NCBI GenBank assembly: GCA_027532825.1
Contig: JAPZTL010000010.1
Span: 1 to 64,000, forward strand
Direction of reading: 5' to 3'
Origin: Silanimonas sp021297925
GTDB lineage: Bacteria > Pseudomonadota > Gammaproteobacteria > Xanthomonadales > Xanthomonadaceae
DNA length: 64,000 nucleotides
The translations under genes were made by a program, and so were the position numbers. The notes under the pieces were generated by a model that saw only the letters and a list, made by a program, of their open reading frames with translations, was not told the origin of the DNA and made no database searches. Shown one piece after another: positions 32,945 to 42,196 of the stretch (position 1 is the first letter of the stretch; each line of letters begins with the position of its first letter).

Positions 32945-32961
32945 CCTGACACAGGCCTGAC
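32945..32961. promoter_or_regulatory. Direct-repeat operator CCTGAC-N5-CCTGAC upstream of the response regulator gene
   Basis: This site has the same two hexamers with the same 11-bp phasing as the site upstream of the OB-fold gene; only the five spacer bases differ (ACAGG against GAGAG). On the minus strand CACGCT follows nine bases later, matching the box-to-hexamer spacing at the other site. It could also affect the divergent glutathione transferase gene. Confidence 0.65.
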
Positions 32962-33015
32962 GTCCTGCAGGTCGACGAGACGCTAAGCTCGACCCCTCGC
33001 CCGCGATGCCGCCCC

Positions 33016-33714
33016 ATGATCGACCTGCACTACTGGCCCACGCCGAACGCCCACAAGGTCACGCTGTTCCTCGAGGAAACCGGCGTGCCGTACACCCTGC
33101 ACCCGGTGAACATCGGCGCTGGCGAGCAGTTCCGGCCGGAGTTCCTCGCCATCGCGCCGAACAACCGCATGCCGGCGATCGTCGACCACGCGCCTGCCGA
33201 CGGCGGCGCACCGATCAGCGTGTTCGAGTCCGGTGCCATCCTGCTCTACCTCGCCGAGAAGACCGGGCGCTTCCTGCCGTCCGACCTGCGCAGCCGCACG
33301 GCGACGCTCGAATGGCTGTTCTGGCAGATGGCCGGCCTAGGGCCGATGACCGGCCAATACGGGCACTTCCACGTCTACGCGCCGGAGACGATCACCTACG
33401 CGCAGGAGCGCTACGCCCGCGAGGCCCAGCGCCTGCTTGGGGTGCTGGACCGCCGCCTCGACGGGCGCGCGTTCATCGCCGGCGACGAGTACACCATCGC
33501 CGACATGGCGTGCTACCCGTGGATCTCGCCCTACGTGAAGGCGCCGCTCGACCTCGAGCCGCACGCCAACCTGCGCCGCTGGCGCGAGGCCATTGCCGCG
33601 CGCCCGGCCACGGCGCGCGCCTATGCCGTCGCCAAGGACCCGCGCTTTGCGCGGCCTGCAGAACTGAGCGACGAGCAGAAGCGCATCCTGTTCGGCATCA
33701 CGCCGAAAGCCTGA
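33016..33714 (+). CDS. Glutathione S-transferase family protein (Nu-class, YfcG-like)
   Basis: This 232-residue cytosolic GST has the Nu-class N-terminal signature YWPTPNAHKV (6-15; Thr9 and Asn11 in place of the usual Tyr/Ser/Cys) and the glutathione-binding VFESGAILLYLAEK. The C-terminal helical domain includes GDEYTIADMACYPW. E. coli YfcG and YghU of this class act as disulfide-bond reductases with two glutathiones bound. TAAGCT about 30 nt upstream may be a -10 box. It is divergent from the two-component system; a functional link is not shown. Confidence 0.9.
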   Translation: MIDLHYWPTPNAHKVTLFLEETGVPYTLHPVNIGAGEQFRPEFLAIAPNNRMPAIVDHAPADGGAPISVFESGAILLYLAEKTGRFLPSDLRSRTATLEWLFWQMAGLGPMTGQYGHFHVYAPETITYAQERYAREAQRLLGVLDRRLDGRAFIAGDEYTIADMACYPWISPYVKAPLDLEPHANLRRWREAIAARPATARAYAVAKDPRFARPAELSDEQKRILFGITPKA

Positions 33715-33753
33715 TCACCCCCCGACACGCACGACCACCCCGGAACGCCGCGC

Positions 33754-36012
33754 ATGCGCCTCCTTGCCACCCTCACCCTCGCCGCCTGCGGCGTCCTCGC
33801 CTCGCCCGCCATGAGCTCGACGACCGCCCCGACCGCTGCCACGCCGCCGCAACTCACGCTCGAAGCCATCACCGGCGACACGCCGCTGTCCGGCCCCACG
33901 CTCGTGCAGCCGAGGTTCTCGCCGGACGGCGCGCGCATCACCTTCCTCAAGGGCAAGGCCGAGAACCGCAACCAGCTCGACCTCTGGGCCTTCGACGTGG
34001 CGACCAAGCAGGCCGCGCTGCTGGTCGACTCGAAGGCGCTGCTTCCCGATGGCGAAGGCGAACTCAGCGACGAGGAGAAGGCGCGCCGCGAACGCCAGCG
34101 CACTGCGTCGCTCTCGGGCATCGTCGAGTACGCGTGGTTCCCCGATTCGCGCCGCCTGCTGTTCCCGCTCGGCGGCGAGCTCTACCTGTTCGACCTCGCC
34201 GCGCCGGACGCCGGCGCGCGCAAGCTGACCTCGGGCGAGGGCTTCGCCACCGATCCAAAGGTCTCGCCGAAGGGCGGCTTCGTCAGCTTCATCCGCGGCC
34301 GCAACCTGTGGGTGGTGGAGGTCGCGTCGGGCGCTGAAGCGCAGCTCACCGCCGACGGCAGCGACGTGATCGGCAATGGCGTCGCGGAGTTCGTCGCCGA
34401 CGAGGAGATGAACCGCCACACCGGCTACTGGTGGGCGCCGGACGACAGCGCCATCGCCTTCGCGCGCATCGACGAGACGCCGGTGCCGATCCGCGAGCGC
34501 TTCGAGATCTACCCGGACCGCACCGAGGTCGTGCGGCAGCGCTACCCGGCGGCCGGCGAGGCGAACGTCCTGATCCAGCTCGGCGTGATCGCGCCGAAGG
34601 CCGGCGCCACGCCGCGCTGGCTCGACCTCGGGCCCGAACCCGACATCTACCTCACCCGCGTGGACTGGGCCGCGCCGCTGCGCCTGCTGTTCCAGCGCCA
34701 GAGCCGCGACCAGCGCAAGCTCGAACTGATCGAGGCCGACCTCGCCAAGGGTACGCAGCGCACGCTGATCACCGAGCGCAGCCGCAGCTGGGTGAACCTG
34801 CACGACCTGCTGCACGTCATGGGTGACGGCCGCCTGCTGTGGGGCAGCGAGCGCAGCGGCTTCATGCACCTTTACCTGTTCGATGCCGACGGCCGCGACC
34901 CGCAACCCGTCACCCGCGGCGACTGGATGGTGGAAGACCTCCTGGCCGTCGACGAGGACCGCGGCGTGGCCTACATCGCCGGCACGCGCGATGGCGCGCT
35001 CGAACGCCATGTCTACCGCGTGGCGCTCGATGGCGAAAGCGATCCCGTCCGCCTGACCCTTGACGCCGGCATGCATGCCGCGAGCTTCGATGCGAAGGCC
35101 GAGCGCTTCGTCTCGCTGTGGTCGAACGCCACCACGCCGCCACAGACCCAGCTGTTCGACCGCGACGGCCGGAAGCTCGCCGACCTGATCGACAACCGGC
35201 TGGTGGAAGGCCATCCGTACTTCCCCTTCCGGGCCATCCATGGCCCGGTCGAATTCGGCACGCTGAAGGCCGCCGACGGCCAATCCGACCTGCACTACAG
35301 CCTGATCAAGCCGCCGGGCTTCGACGCGCGGAAGAAGTACCCGGTCGTGATCTACGTGTACGGCGGCCCGGCCGCACAGACCGTCACCGACAGCTGGCCG
35401 GGCCGCGGCGACCACTTCTTCAGCCGCTACCTGGCGCAACAGGGCTATGTGGTGTTCTCGCTCGACAATCGCGGCACGCCGCGGCGCGGGCAGGCCTTCC
35501 TGTCGGCGCTGTACGGCAAGCAGGGCACGGTCGAGGTCGAGGACCAGCTGAACGGCGTCGCCTGGCTGCGCGCGCAGCCGTGGGTCGACGACGCGCGGAT
35601 CGGCGTGCACGGCTGGAGCAACGGCGGCTACATCACGCTGATGCTGCTGGCCCGCAGCCGCGGCGCCTATGCCTGCGGCGTTTCCGGCGCACCGGTGACC
35701 GACTGGGCGCTCTACGACACGCACTACACCGAGCGCTACATGGATCTGCCGCAGGCCAATCCGGAGGGCTACGACAAGGCCCGCGTGCTCGCCCACATCG
35801 AGGGCCTCACCGAACCGCTGCTGCTCATCCACGGCATGGCCGACGACAACGTGCTGTTCTCGAACGCGACCGTGCTGATGAGTGCCCTTCAGCAGCGCGC
35901 ACAACCCTTCGAACTGATGACCTACCCCGGCGCGAAGCACGGCCTGCGTGGCGCCGACGCCCTGCACCGCTACCGGATGACCGAGGCCTTCTTCGGGCGC
36001 TGCCTGAAGTGA
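33754..36012 (+). CDS. Dipeptidyl peptidase IV-like S9 peptidase, secreted
   Basis: The 752-residue protein has a signal peptide (about 1-20), an eight-bladed propeller (about 40-500) with the DPP-IV glutamate motif FVADEEMNRHTGYWW, and a hydrolase domain with Ser622 in GWSNGGY, Asp697/698 in HGMADDNVLF and His729 in GAKHGLRG. DPP-IV enzymes remove Xaa-Pro dipeptides from peptide N-termini, here probably in the periplasm. The double-Glu motif that anchors the substrate N-terminus is intact, which favours true dipeptidyl peptidase activity. It lies 39 nt after the GST gene. Confidence 0.94.
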   Translation: MRLLATLTLAACGVLASPAMSSTTAPTAATPPQLTLEAITGDTPLSGPTLVQPRFSPDGARITFLKGKAENRNQLDLWAFDVATKQAALLVDSKALLPDGEGELSDEEKARRERQRTASLSGIVEYAWFPDSRRLLFPLGGELYLFDLAAPDAGARKLTSGEGFATDPKVSPKGGFVSFIRGRNLWVVEVASGAEAQLTADGSDVIGNGVAEFVADEEMNRHTGYWWAPDDSAIAFARIDETPVPIRERFEIYPDRTEVVRQRYPAAGEANVLIQLGVIAPKAGATPRWLDLGPEPDIYLTRVDWAAPLRLLFQRQSRDQRKLELIEADLAKGTQRTLITERSRSWVNLHDLLHVMGDGRLLWGSERSGFMHLYLFDADGRDPQPVTRGDWMVEDLLAVDEDRGVAYIAGTRDGALERHVYRVALDGESDPVRLTLDAGMHAASFDAKAERFVSLWSNATTPPQTQLFDRDGRKLADLIDNRLVEGHPYFPFRAIHGPVEFGTLKAADGQSDLHYSLIKPPGFDARKKYPVVIYVYGGPAAQTVTDSWPGRGDHFFSRYLAQQGYVVFSLDNRGTPRRGQAFLSALYGKQGTVEVEDQLNGVAWLRAQPWVDDARIGVHGWSNGGYITLMLLARSRGAYACGVSGAPVTDWALYDTHYTERYMDLPQANPEGYDKARVLAHIEGLTEPLLLIHGMADDNVLFSNATVLMSALQQRAQPFELMTYPGAKHGLRGADALHRYRMTEAFFGRCLK

Positions 36013-36048
36013 CGTGGCGGGCGCACGCCGCCCGCTACAATCCGCGGC

Positions 36049-38232
36049 ATGGACGTCTCCTTCCTCCTCGACGGGCTGAACGCGGCCCAGCGCGAGGCCG
36101 TGTCCGCGCCGCCGGGCCACTACCTGGTGCTCGCCGGCGCCGGCTCCGGCAAGACCCGCGTGCTCACGCACCGCATCGGCTGGCTGCACGCCGTCGAGGG
36201 TGTGCCGCTGCACGGGCTCCTGGCCGTCACGTTCACCAACAAGGCGGCGCACGAGATGCGCCACCGGATCGCCGCCACGCTGGGCGTCGAGACGCGCGGC
36301 CTGTGGGTCGGCACCTTCCACGGCATCGCCCACCGCCTGTTGCGCCTGCACTGGCAGGACGCCGGATTGCCGGAGGGCTTCCAGATCCTCGACGCCGACG
36401 ACCAGCTGCGGCTGGTGAAGCGCGTCATCGCCGACCTCGACCTGGATGATTCGCGCTTTCCGCCGCGCCAGGTCGTGTGGTGGATCAACGCCCGCAAGGA
36501 CGAAGGCCAGCGCCCCGAGCACATCCAGATCGCTGGCGGCGACTACATGGGCCAGCAGATGCTGCGCGCCTACGCCGAGTACGAGGTGCGCTGCCGCCGC
36601 GCCGGGCTGGTGGACTTCGCCGAGATCCTGCTGCGCGCCCACGAGACCCTGCGCGACCATCCGGCGCTGCTGGCGCACTACCAGCGCCGCTTCACGCACT
36701 TGCTGGTCGACGAGTTCCAGGACACCAACGCCATCCAGTACGCCTTCGTGCGCCTGCTGGCCGGCGAGCGCGGCCAGGTCTTCATCGTCGGCGACGACGA
36801 CCAGGCCATCTACGGCTGGCGCGGCGCGCGCGTCGAGAACGTGCAGCGGGTGCTCGCCGACTACCCCGGCGCCCGCACGCTCAAGCTCGAGCAGAACTAC
36901 CGCAGCACCGGCACCATCCTCGCCGCCGCGAACGCGGTGATCGGCCACAACACCGACCGCCTCGGCAAGAACCTCTGGACCGAAGCCGGCGACGGCAGCG
37001 CCATCGACGTCTACGCCGCGTACAACGAGATGGACGAAGCGCGCTACGTCGTCGAACGCGTGCGCCAGCACGTGGCGGCCGGTGGGCGGCTCGTCGACTG
37101 CGCCATCCTCTATCGCAGCAACGCCCAGTCGCGGGCCATCGAAGAAGAGCTGCTGAAGACGCAAGTGCCGTATCGCGTGTACGGCGGCCAGCGCTTCTTC
37201 GAACGCATGGAAGTGAAGGACGCCCTCGCCTACCTGCGCCTGTTCGCCTCGCGCAGCGACGACGCGGCCTTCGAGCGCGCGGTGAACACGCCGCCGCGCG
37301 GCATCGGCGAGAAGACGCTGGACGAAGTCCGCCGCGCCGCCCGCGAGGGCGCCGAACCGCTGTGGAACGCCGCACGACGCCTTGCCGAATACGGCGCGCT
37401 GGCCGCCCGCGCGCGCAACGCGCTGGCCGCTTTCCTCGATCTCGTCGATCGCTTGGCGGACGACGCCCGCGACCTCGACCTGCCGGCGCAGGTCGAGAAG
37501 GCCATCACCGACACGAAGCTGCGCGAGCACTACGACAAAGAGGGCAAGAACCAGCTCGATTCGCGAATCGACAACCTCGACGAGCTCGTTTCGGTAGCCA
37601 GCCGCTACGCGCGCACCGAGGACGTCGACGCCGACATGCCCGAGCTGATCGCCTTCCTCGGCTATGCCGCCCTCGAAGCCGGTGAATCACAGGCCGACGT
37701 CGGCAGCGACGCGGTGCAGCTGATGACCCTGCACACGGCGAAGGGCCTCGAGTTCCCGTTCGTCACGCTGGCTGGCGTCGAGGAAGGCCTGTTTCCCTCG
37801 ATCCGCTCCACCGAAGGCGACCGCCTCGCCGAAGAGCGGCGCCTCGCCTACGTCGGCATCACGCGGGCGCGCGAACGGCTGCTGATCACTTACGCCGAGT
37901 CGCGACGGCTGCATGGCCAGGAGCTCCTGGGCGCACCCTCGCGCTTCCTGCGCGAGATCCCTGCGGCGCTGCTGCGCGAAGTGCGCCCGAAGGTCGCCGT
38001 GGCGCGGCCGATGGGCGCCGGCGGCTGGGCGGGGGAACGCGACGTGCAGTACGCCGACACCACGCCGCTCAAGGGCTTCAAGCTCGGCCAGCGCGTGCGC
38101 CACCCGAACTTCGGCGTCGGCGTGCTGAAGGACGCCGAAGGCAGCGGCAACCACGTGCGCGTGAAGGTCGACTTCGAAACCGGCGGCGCCAAGTGGCTGG
38201 TGCTGGCCTACGCGCCCCTTTCGGCGGCCTGA
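36049..38232 (+). CDS. uvrD: DNA helicase II (UvrD)
   Basis: This 727-residue superfamily 1A 3'-5' helicase acts in mismatch and excision repair. Motifs: Q-motif region LNAAQREAV, motif I AGAGSGKT (29-36), VTFTNKAAHEM (Ia), VDEFQDTN (II), DDDQAIYGWRGA (III), LEQNYRST (IV), LMTLHTAKGLEFPFV (V) and RRLAYVGITRARE (VI). The C-terminal ~50 residues form the UvrD tudor-like domain (LGQRVRHPNFGVGVL), which separates UvrD from Rep. A TACAAT box ends 7 nt before the ATG, so the mRNA may be leaderless; there is no Shine-Dalgarno sequence. Confidence 0.96.
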   Translation: MDVSFLLDGLNAAQREAVSAPPGHYLVLAGAGSGKTRVLTHRIGWLHAVEGVPLHGLLAVTFTNKAAHEMRHRIAATLGVETRGLWVGTFHGIAHRLLRLHWQDAGLPEGFQILDADDQLRLVKRVIADLDLDDSRFPPRQVVWWINARKDEGQRPEHIQIAGGDYMGQQMLRAYAEYEVRCRRAGLVDFAEILLRAHETLRDHPALLAHYQRRFTHLLVDEFQDTNAIQYAFVRLLAGERGQVFIVGDDDQAIYGWRGARVENVQRVLADYPGARTLKLEQNYRSTGTILAAANAVIGHNTDRLGKNLWTEAGDGSAIDVYAAYNEMDEARYVVERVRQHVAAGGRLVDCAILYRSNAQSRAIEEELLKTQVPYRVYGGQRFFERMEVKDALAYLRLFASRSDDAAFERAVNTPPRGIGEKTLDEVRRAAREGAEPLWNAARRLAEYGALAARARNALAAFLDLVDRLADDARDLDLPAQVEKAITDTKLREHYDKEGKNQLDSRIDNLDELVSVASRYARTEDVDADMPELIAFLGYAALEAGESQADVGSDAVQLMTLHTAKGLEFPFVTLAGVEEGLFPSIRSTEGDRLAEERRLAYVGITRARERLLITYAESRRLHGQELLGAPSRFLREIPAALLREVRPKVAVARPMGAGGWAGERDVQYADTTPLKGFKLGQRVRHPNFGVGVLKDAEGSGNHVRVKVDFETGGAKWLVLAYAPLSAA

Positions 38233-38278
38233 ACGACCCCGTTGCTACACTCGGGGCGTTCCTCGATTGGATGCCCCG

Positions 38279-39373
38279 ATGAAGCGACGCGACCTCCTCA
38301 AGGGCGTGGGCATGGCGGCCGCGGCCGCCGGCCTCGCCGGCTGCCGACCCGACACCGCCGGCCCCGCCAGCGCCGGCAGCGATGTCCGTCTGCAGTGGAA
38401 GATGGTGACCAGCTGGCCGACCAACTTCCCGGGCTTGGGCAGCGGCGCGGCGCGCCTCGCCGAGCGGATCACCCAGGCGACGGGCGGCCGGATCACGGTG
38501 AAGGTCTTCGGCTCGGGCGAGCTCGTGCCGCCTTTCGAGGTCTTCGACGCGGTCGGTCGCGGCACGGCCGAGATCGGCCACACGGCCGCCTATTACTGGA
38601 AGGGCAAGGCGCCGGCGGCCCCGTTCTTCTGCAGCGTGCCCTTCGGCCTGAACGCGCAGGAGATGGACGGCTGGCTGCGCTTCGGCGGCGGTCTCGACCT
38701 GTGGCGCGAGCTCTACGCACCCTTCAACCTCGTGCCCTTTCCGGCCGGCAACACCGGCGTGCAGCTCGCCGGCTGGTTCCGCAAGGCGATCGGCGGCGTC
38801 GCCGACCTGCAGGGCCTGAAGATGCGCATCCCCGGACTCGGCGGCGACGTGATCGCGCGCTTGGGCGCGGTGCCGGTGAACCTGCCCGGCGCCGAGATCT
38901 TCAGCAGCCTGCAGAGCGGTGCGATCGACGCCGCGGAATGGGTGGGCCCCTACAACGACCTCGCCTTCGGCCTCCACCGCGTGGCGTCCTACGCGTACTA
39001 CCCGGGCTGGCAGGAGCCGGGCCCGACGCTGGAGGCGATCTTCCACAAGCCCGCCTACGACGCCCTGCCCGACGACCTGAAGGCGATCATCGACGCCTGC
39101 TGCGCGGCGGTGAACGACGAGATGCTGGCCGAGTACACGGCGCGGAACCAGCAGGCCCTCGACAGCCTCGTGCGCGAGCATGGCGTGCAGCTGCGCCGCC
39201 TGCCGGACGACGTGCTCGTCGCGCTGCGCCGCGCTGCCGATGCCGTGCTGGAGGAGCTGGCCGCCAGCGACCCGTTCGCGCGCAAGGCCTACGACTCGAT
39301 GCGCGCCTTCCGCGCACAGGCGCAGGCCTGGCACTCGGTCTCGGAAGAAGCGTTCTTCCAGGCCCGGCGGTGA
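38279..39373 (+). CDS. TRAP transporter substrate-binding protein (DctP/TakP-like), Tat lipoprotein
   Basis: This 364-residue periplasmic binding protein of a TRAP importer begins MKRRDLLKGVG, a twin-arginine signal, followed by the lipobox LAGC, so it is probably exported folded and lipid-anchored. Mature-domain motifs WKMVTSWPTNFPGLGSGA, GHTAAYYWKGKAP, GLKMRIPGLGGDVIARLG and LQSGAIDAAEWVGPYND match the TakP (2-oxo acid / lactate binding) branch. An in-frame ATG four codons earlier is possible. Its stop overlaps the GTG of the alkylsulfatase gene. The only TRAP permease genes in the window (23499-25411) lie ~13 kb away and may or may not be its partner. Confidence 0.92.
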   Translation: MKRRDLLKGVGMAAAAAGLAGCRPDTAGPASAGSDVRLQWKMVTSWPTNFPGLGSGAARLAERITQATGGRITVKVFGSGELVPPFEVFDAVGRGTAEIGHTAAYYWKGKAPAAPFFCSVPFGLNAQEMDGWLRFGGGLDLWRELYAPFNLVPFPAGNTGVQLAGWFRKAIGGVADLQGLKMRIPGLGGDVIARLGAVPVNLPGAEIFSSLQSGAIDAAEWVGPYNDLAFGLHRVASYAYYPGWQEPGPTLEAIFHKPAYDALPDDLKAIIDACCAAVNDEMLAEYTARNQQALDSLVREHGVQLRRLPDDVLVALRRAADAVLEELAASDPFARKAYDSMRAFRAQAQAWHSVSEEAFFQARR

Positions 39374-41322
39374 GCCCCCGGCATGCGGCATGGGCCTTGC
39401 TGCTCGCCGGCCTCGCCGGCTGCACGCCGACGCCCGAAGGGCGCGGCGGTGCCGACGCCAGCGTGGTGGCGCAGCACGCCGCCGTGCGCGAGCGACTCGA
39501 TCTCGATGACCGGCAGGCCTTCGACGACGCCATGCGCGGTTTCGTCGCCGCACCCTCGGGCGTGGTCCGTGATGCGGCCGGCGAGGTGATCTGGGATTTC
39601 GCCGCCTTCGATTTCGTCGACGGCGATGCGCCACACACGGTGAACCCCAGCCTCTGGCGTCAGGCGCGGCTCAACAACCACGCCGGCCTGTTCAAGGTGA
39701 CGGACCGCCTCTGGCAGCTCCGCGGCTTCGACATCGCCAACCTGTCGCTGATCGAAGGCGAGACCGGCTGGATCGTCGTCGACCCGCTCACCTCGAGGGA
39801 AACCGCCGCCGCCGCGATGGCCTTCGCCCGCCAGCACCTCGGCGACCGGCCGGTGAGCGCGATCGTCTACACGCACAGCCACGTCGATCATTTCGGCGGC
39901 GTGCTCGGCGTGGTCTCGGCCGAGGAGGCCGCGACGCGCGCCATTCCCGTCGTCGCGCCCGCCGGCTTCATGGAGGAGGCCACCAGCGAGAACGTGCTGC
40001 TCGGCGTCGCCATGGTGCGCCGCTCCGAGTACATGTACGGCAAGCACCTGCCGCGCGACACCGCCGGGCTGGTGGACAACGGCCTCGGCAAGGCCGTGGC
40101 CTACGGCAGCATCGGCCTGCTGCCGCCGACCCTCGTGGTCACGCAGCCCGTCGAGGAGCACGTCATCGACGGCGTGCGCTTCGTGTTCCACAACGTGCCG
40201 GGCACCGAAGCGCCTTCGGAGTTCACCTTCGCGCTGCCTGAACTGAAGGCCTTCAACGGCGCGGAGCTGGTCAGCCAGACCCTGCACAACCTCTACACGA
40301 TCCGCGGCGCGAAGGTCCGCGACGCCCTGCGCTGGGCCAACGACATCGACGCCACGGCCGAACGGCTGGGCGACGCCGAAGTGCTGTTCAACCAGCACCA
40401 CTGGCCGGTGTGGGGGAATCAGGAAATCCGCAGCTTCCTCGCCGCGCAGGGCGATGTGTACCGCTACCTGCACGACCAGACGGTGCGGCTGATGAACGCC
40501 GGGCTGACCGCGCCCGAGATCGCGGAGACGCTCGAACTGCCCGAGGCGCTCGACCGGCACCTGGCCACGCGGGGTTACTACGGCACGGTGCGCCACAACA
40601 TCAAGGCGGTCTACCAGTTCTACCTCGGCTGGTACGACGCGCATCCGGCCAACCTCGATCCCTTGCCGCCGGTGCCCGCCGCGCAGGGCTACGTCGCGCT
40701 CGCCGGCGGCATCGGGCCGCTGCTCGACGCCGCCCGCGCGGCGCAGGCCAAGGGCGAACACCGCTGGGCTGCCGAACTGCTGAAGCACGCCGTGTACGCC
40801 GAGCCCGCCAACGACACCGCCCGCGGCCTGCTCGCCACCAGCTTCGAGCAACTGGGCTACGCCGCCGAGGCCAGCACCTGGCGCAACGCCTACCTGACGG
40901 GCGCGCAGGAGGCGCGCGAAGGCGCCCCAGCGAAGGGCTTCTCGCCGGCGCGGATGCGCGACCTGCTGGCGCAAACGCCGGTGGAGCGCTTCCTCGAGCG
41001 CATGGCCGCGTCCATCGACGGCCCGGCCGCGGGCGACCTCGACCTCACCATCAACCTCGTGCTCACCGATCGCGGCGAGAGCCACGTGCTGCGCCTGCGG
41101 AACGGCGTGCTGCGCCATCGCGCGGCACCGGAAGACCCGGCGGCGGATGCCACGCTGCGGCTCACGCACGCGGTGTTCCTCGACATGATGACAGGCCAAG
41201 CCGGTGCGGGCGCCCTGCTCACCTCGGACGAGGTAACGATCGAGGGCAGCACGATCGACCTCGGCCGTTTCTTCGGCCTCGTCGAGAAGCCGCCCGGCAA
41301 CTTCCCGATCCTGTCGCGCTGA
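39370..41322 (+). CDS. SdsA1-like alkylsulfatase lipoprotein (metallo-beta-lactamase fold)
   Basis: The 650-residue protein has the metal ligands His169, His171, Asp173 and His174 (THSHVDHFGG), Glu280 (VPGTEAPSE), Glu299 and His344. As I recall, these fall at the same numbers as in Pseudomonas SdsA1, which splits primary alkyl sulfates such as dodecyl sulfate. A dimerisation domain and a C-terminal SCP2-like domain (DLDLTINLVLTDRGESH) follow. The start is GTG; residues 1-18 form a lipoprotein signal ending LAGC, so it is probably membrane-anchored. The GTG overlaps the stop of the TRAP binding-protein gene (GTGA), which implies coupled translation. Substrate is inferred. Confidence 0.92.
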   Translation: MSPRHAAWALLLAGLAGCTPTPEGRGGADASVVAQHAAVRERLDLDDRQAFDDAMRGFVAAPSGVVRDAAGEVIWDFAAFDFVDGDAPHTVNPSLWRQARLNNHAGLFKVTDRLWQLRGFDIANLSLIEGETGWIVVDPLTSRETAAAAMAFARQHLGDRPVSAIVYTHSHVDHFGGVLGVVSAEEAATRAIPVVAPAGFMEEATSENVLLGVAMVRRSEYMYGKHLPRDTAGLVDNGLGKAVAYGSIGLLPPTLVVTQPVEEHVIDGVRFVFHNVPGTEAPSEFTFALPELKAFNGAELVSQTLHNLYTIRGAKVRDALRWANDIDATAERLGDAEVLFNQHHWPVWGNQEIRSFLAAQGDVYRYLHDQTVRLMNAGLTAPEIAETLELPEALDRHLATRGYYGTVRHNIKAVYQFYLGWYDAHPANLDPLPPVPAAQGYVALAGGIGPLLDAARAAQAKGEHRWAAELLKHAVYAEPANDTARGLLATSFEQLGYAAEASTWRNAYLTGAQEAREGAPAKGFSPARMRDLLAQTPVERFLERMAASIDGPAAGDLDLTINLVLTDRGESHVLRLRNGVLRHRAAPEDPAADATLRLTHAVFLDMMTGQAGAGALLTSDEVTIEGSTIDLGRFFGLVEKPPGNFPILSR

Positions 41323-41337
41323 AGGCGCGAGGCCGGC

Positions 41338-42117
41338 TCAGCCGAGCGTCACCATCGCCGGGGCGTGGTCGGAAGGGCGCTCCCAGGTGCGCGGCTCGCG
41401 GTCGATCGAGGCCTCGATGCAGCGGCCGGCCAGCGCCGTCGAGAGCAGCACGAGGTCGATGCGCAGGCCGAGGTTGCGGCGGAACCCCGCGGCCCGGTAA
41501 TCCCACCAGCTGAACACGCCCGCGTCGTCGTGCTTCAGGCGGTAGCTGTCGACGAGGCCGAGGTCGAACAGCCGGCGCAGCGCGGCGCGCTCGGCGGTCG
41601 AGGTGAGGATGCTGTCGTCGTTCCAGGCCTTCGGATCGTGCACATCGCGGTCATCGGGGGCGATGTTGAAATCCCCCAGCACCACGAGGTTCGGGTGCCG
41701 CGCGATCTCCCCGGCCAGCCAGCCGTGCACGGCCTCGAGCCAACGCAGCTTGTAGTCGTACTTCTCGCTGCCCACCGCCTGGCCGTTGACCACGTACAAG
41801 TTGACGATGCGGAGGTCGCCGACCGTCGCGGCGATGACGCGCTTCTGCTCGTCGGCGAACCCCGGGATGCCGGCCTGCACGTCGGTGGGCGCGAAGCCGC
41901 TGCCGCTGCGCACCAAAATCGCGACGCCGTTGTAGGTTTTCTGCCCGGCGAAGACCGAGCGGTAGCCCAGCGCGGCGATCTCGCTGTCGGGGAAGCGCTG
42001 GTCCTCGAGCTTGGTCTCCTGCAGGCCGACCACGTCGGGCTGGCGGGAGCCGAGCCAGGCCAGCAGGTGCTCCTGGCGGGCGTTGAGCGAATTGACGTTC
42101 CAGCTGGCGATCTTCAT
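41338..42117 (-). CDS. xthA: Exodeoxyribonuclease III
   Basis: This 259-residue AP endonuclease / 3' exonuclease of the EEP fold carries the XthA motifs: ASWNVNSLNAR, LQETK (Glu34 metal ligand), NLYVVNG, GDFNIAPDDRDVHDP, SWWDYRA, LRIDLVLLS and SDHAPAMV (catalytic Asp-His). The length is typical of the short XthA type. It runs convergently toward the alkylsulfatase gene with 15 nt between and is divergent from the first diguanylate cyclase. TATA-like boxes are not evident in the 79-nt gap on its strand. Confidence 0.95.
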   Translation of the reverse strand: MKIASWNVNSLNARQEHLLAWLGSRQPDVVGLQETKLEDQRFPDSEIAALGYRSVFAGQKTYNGVAILVRSGSGFAPTDVQAGIPGFADEQKRVIAATVGDLRIVNLYVVNGQAVGSEKYDYKLRWLEAVHGWLAGEIARHPNLVVLGDFNIAPDDRDVHDPKAWNDDSILTSTAERAALRRLFDLGLVDSYRLKHDDAGVFSWWDYRAAGFRRNLGLRIDLVLLSTALAGRCIEASIDREPRTWERPSDHAPAMVTLG

Positions 42118-42196
42118 CGCGGCAGTCTACCGGCGCCGTCCTCGCGCGTACCGCCGCGCCGCGCTACGCTGTCGCGGTCCGTCGACCTGGGACCCC

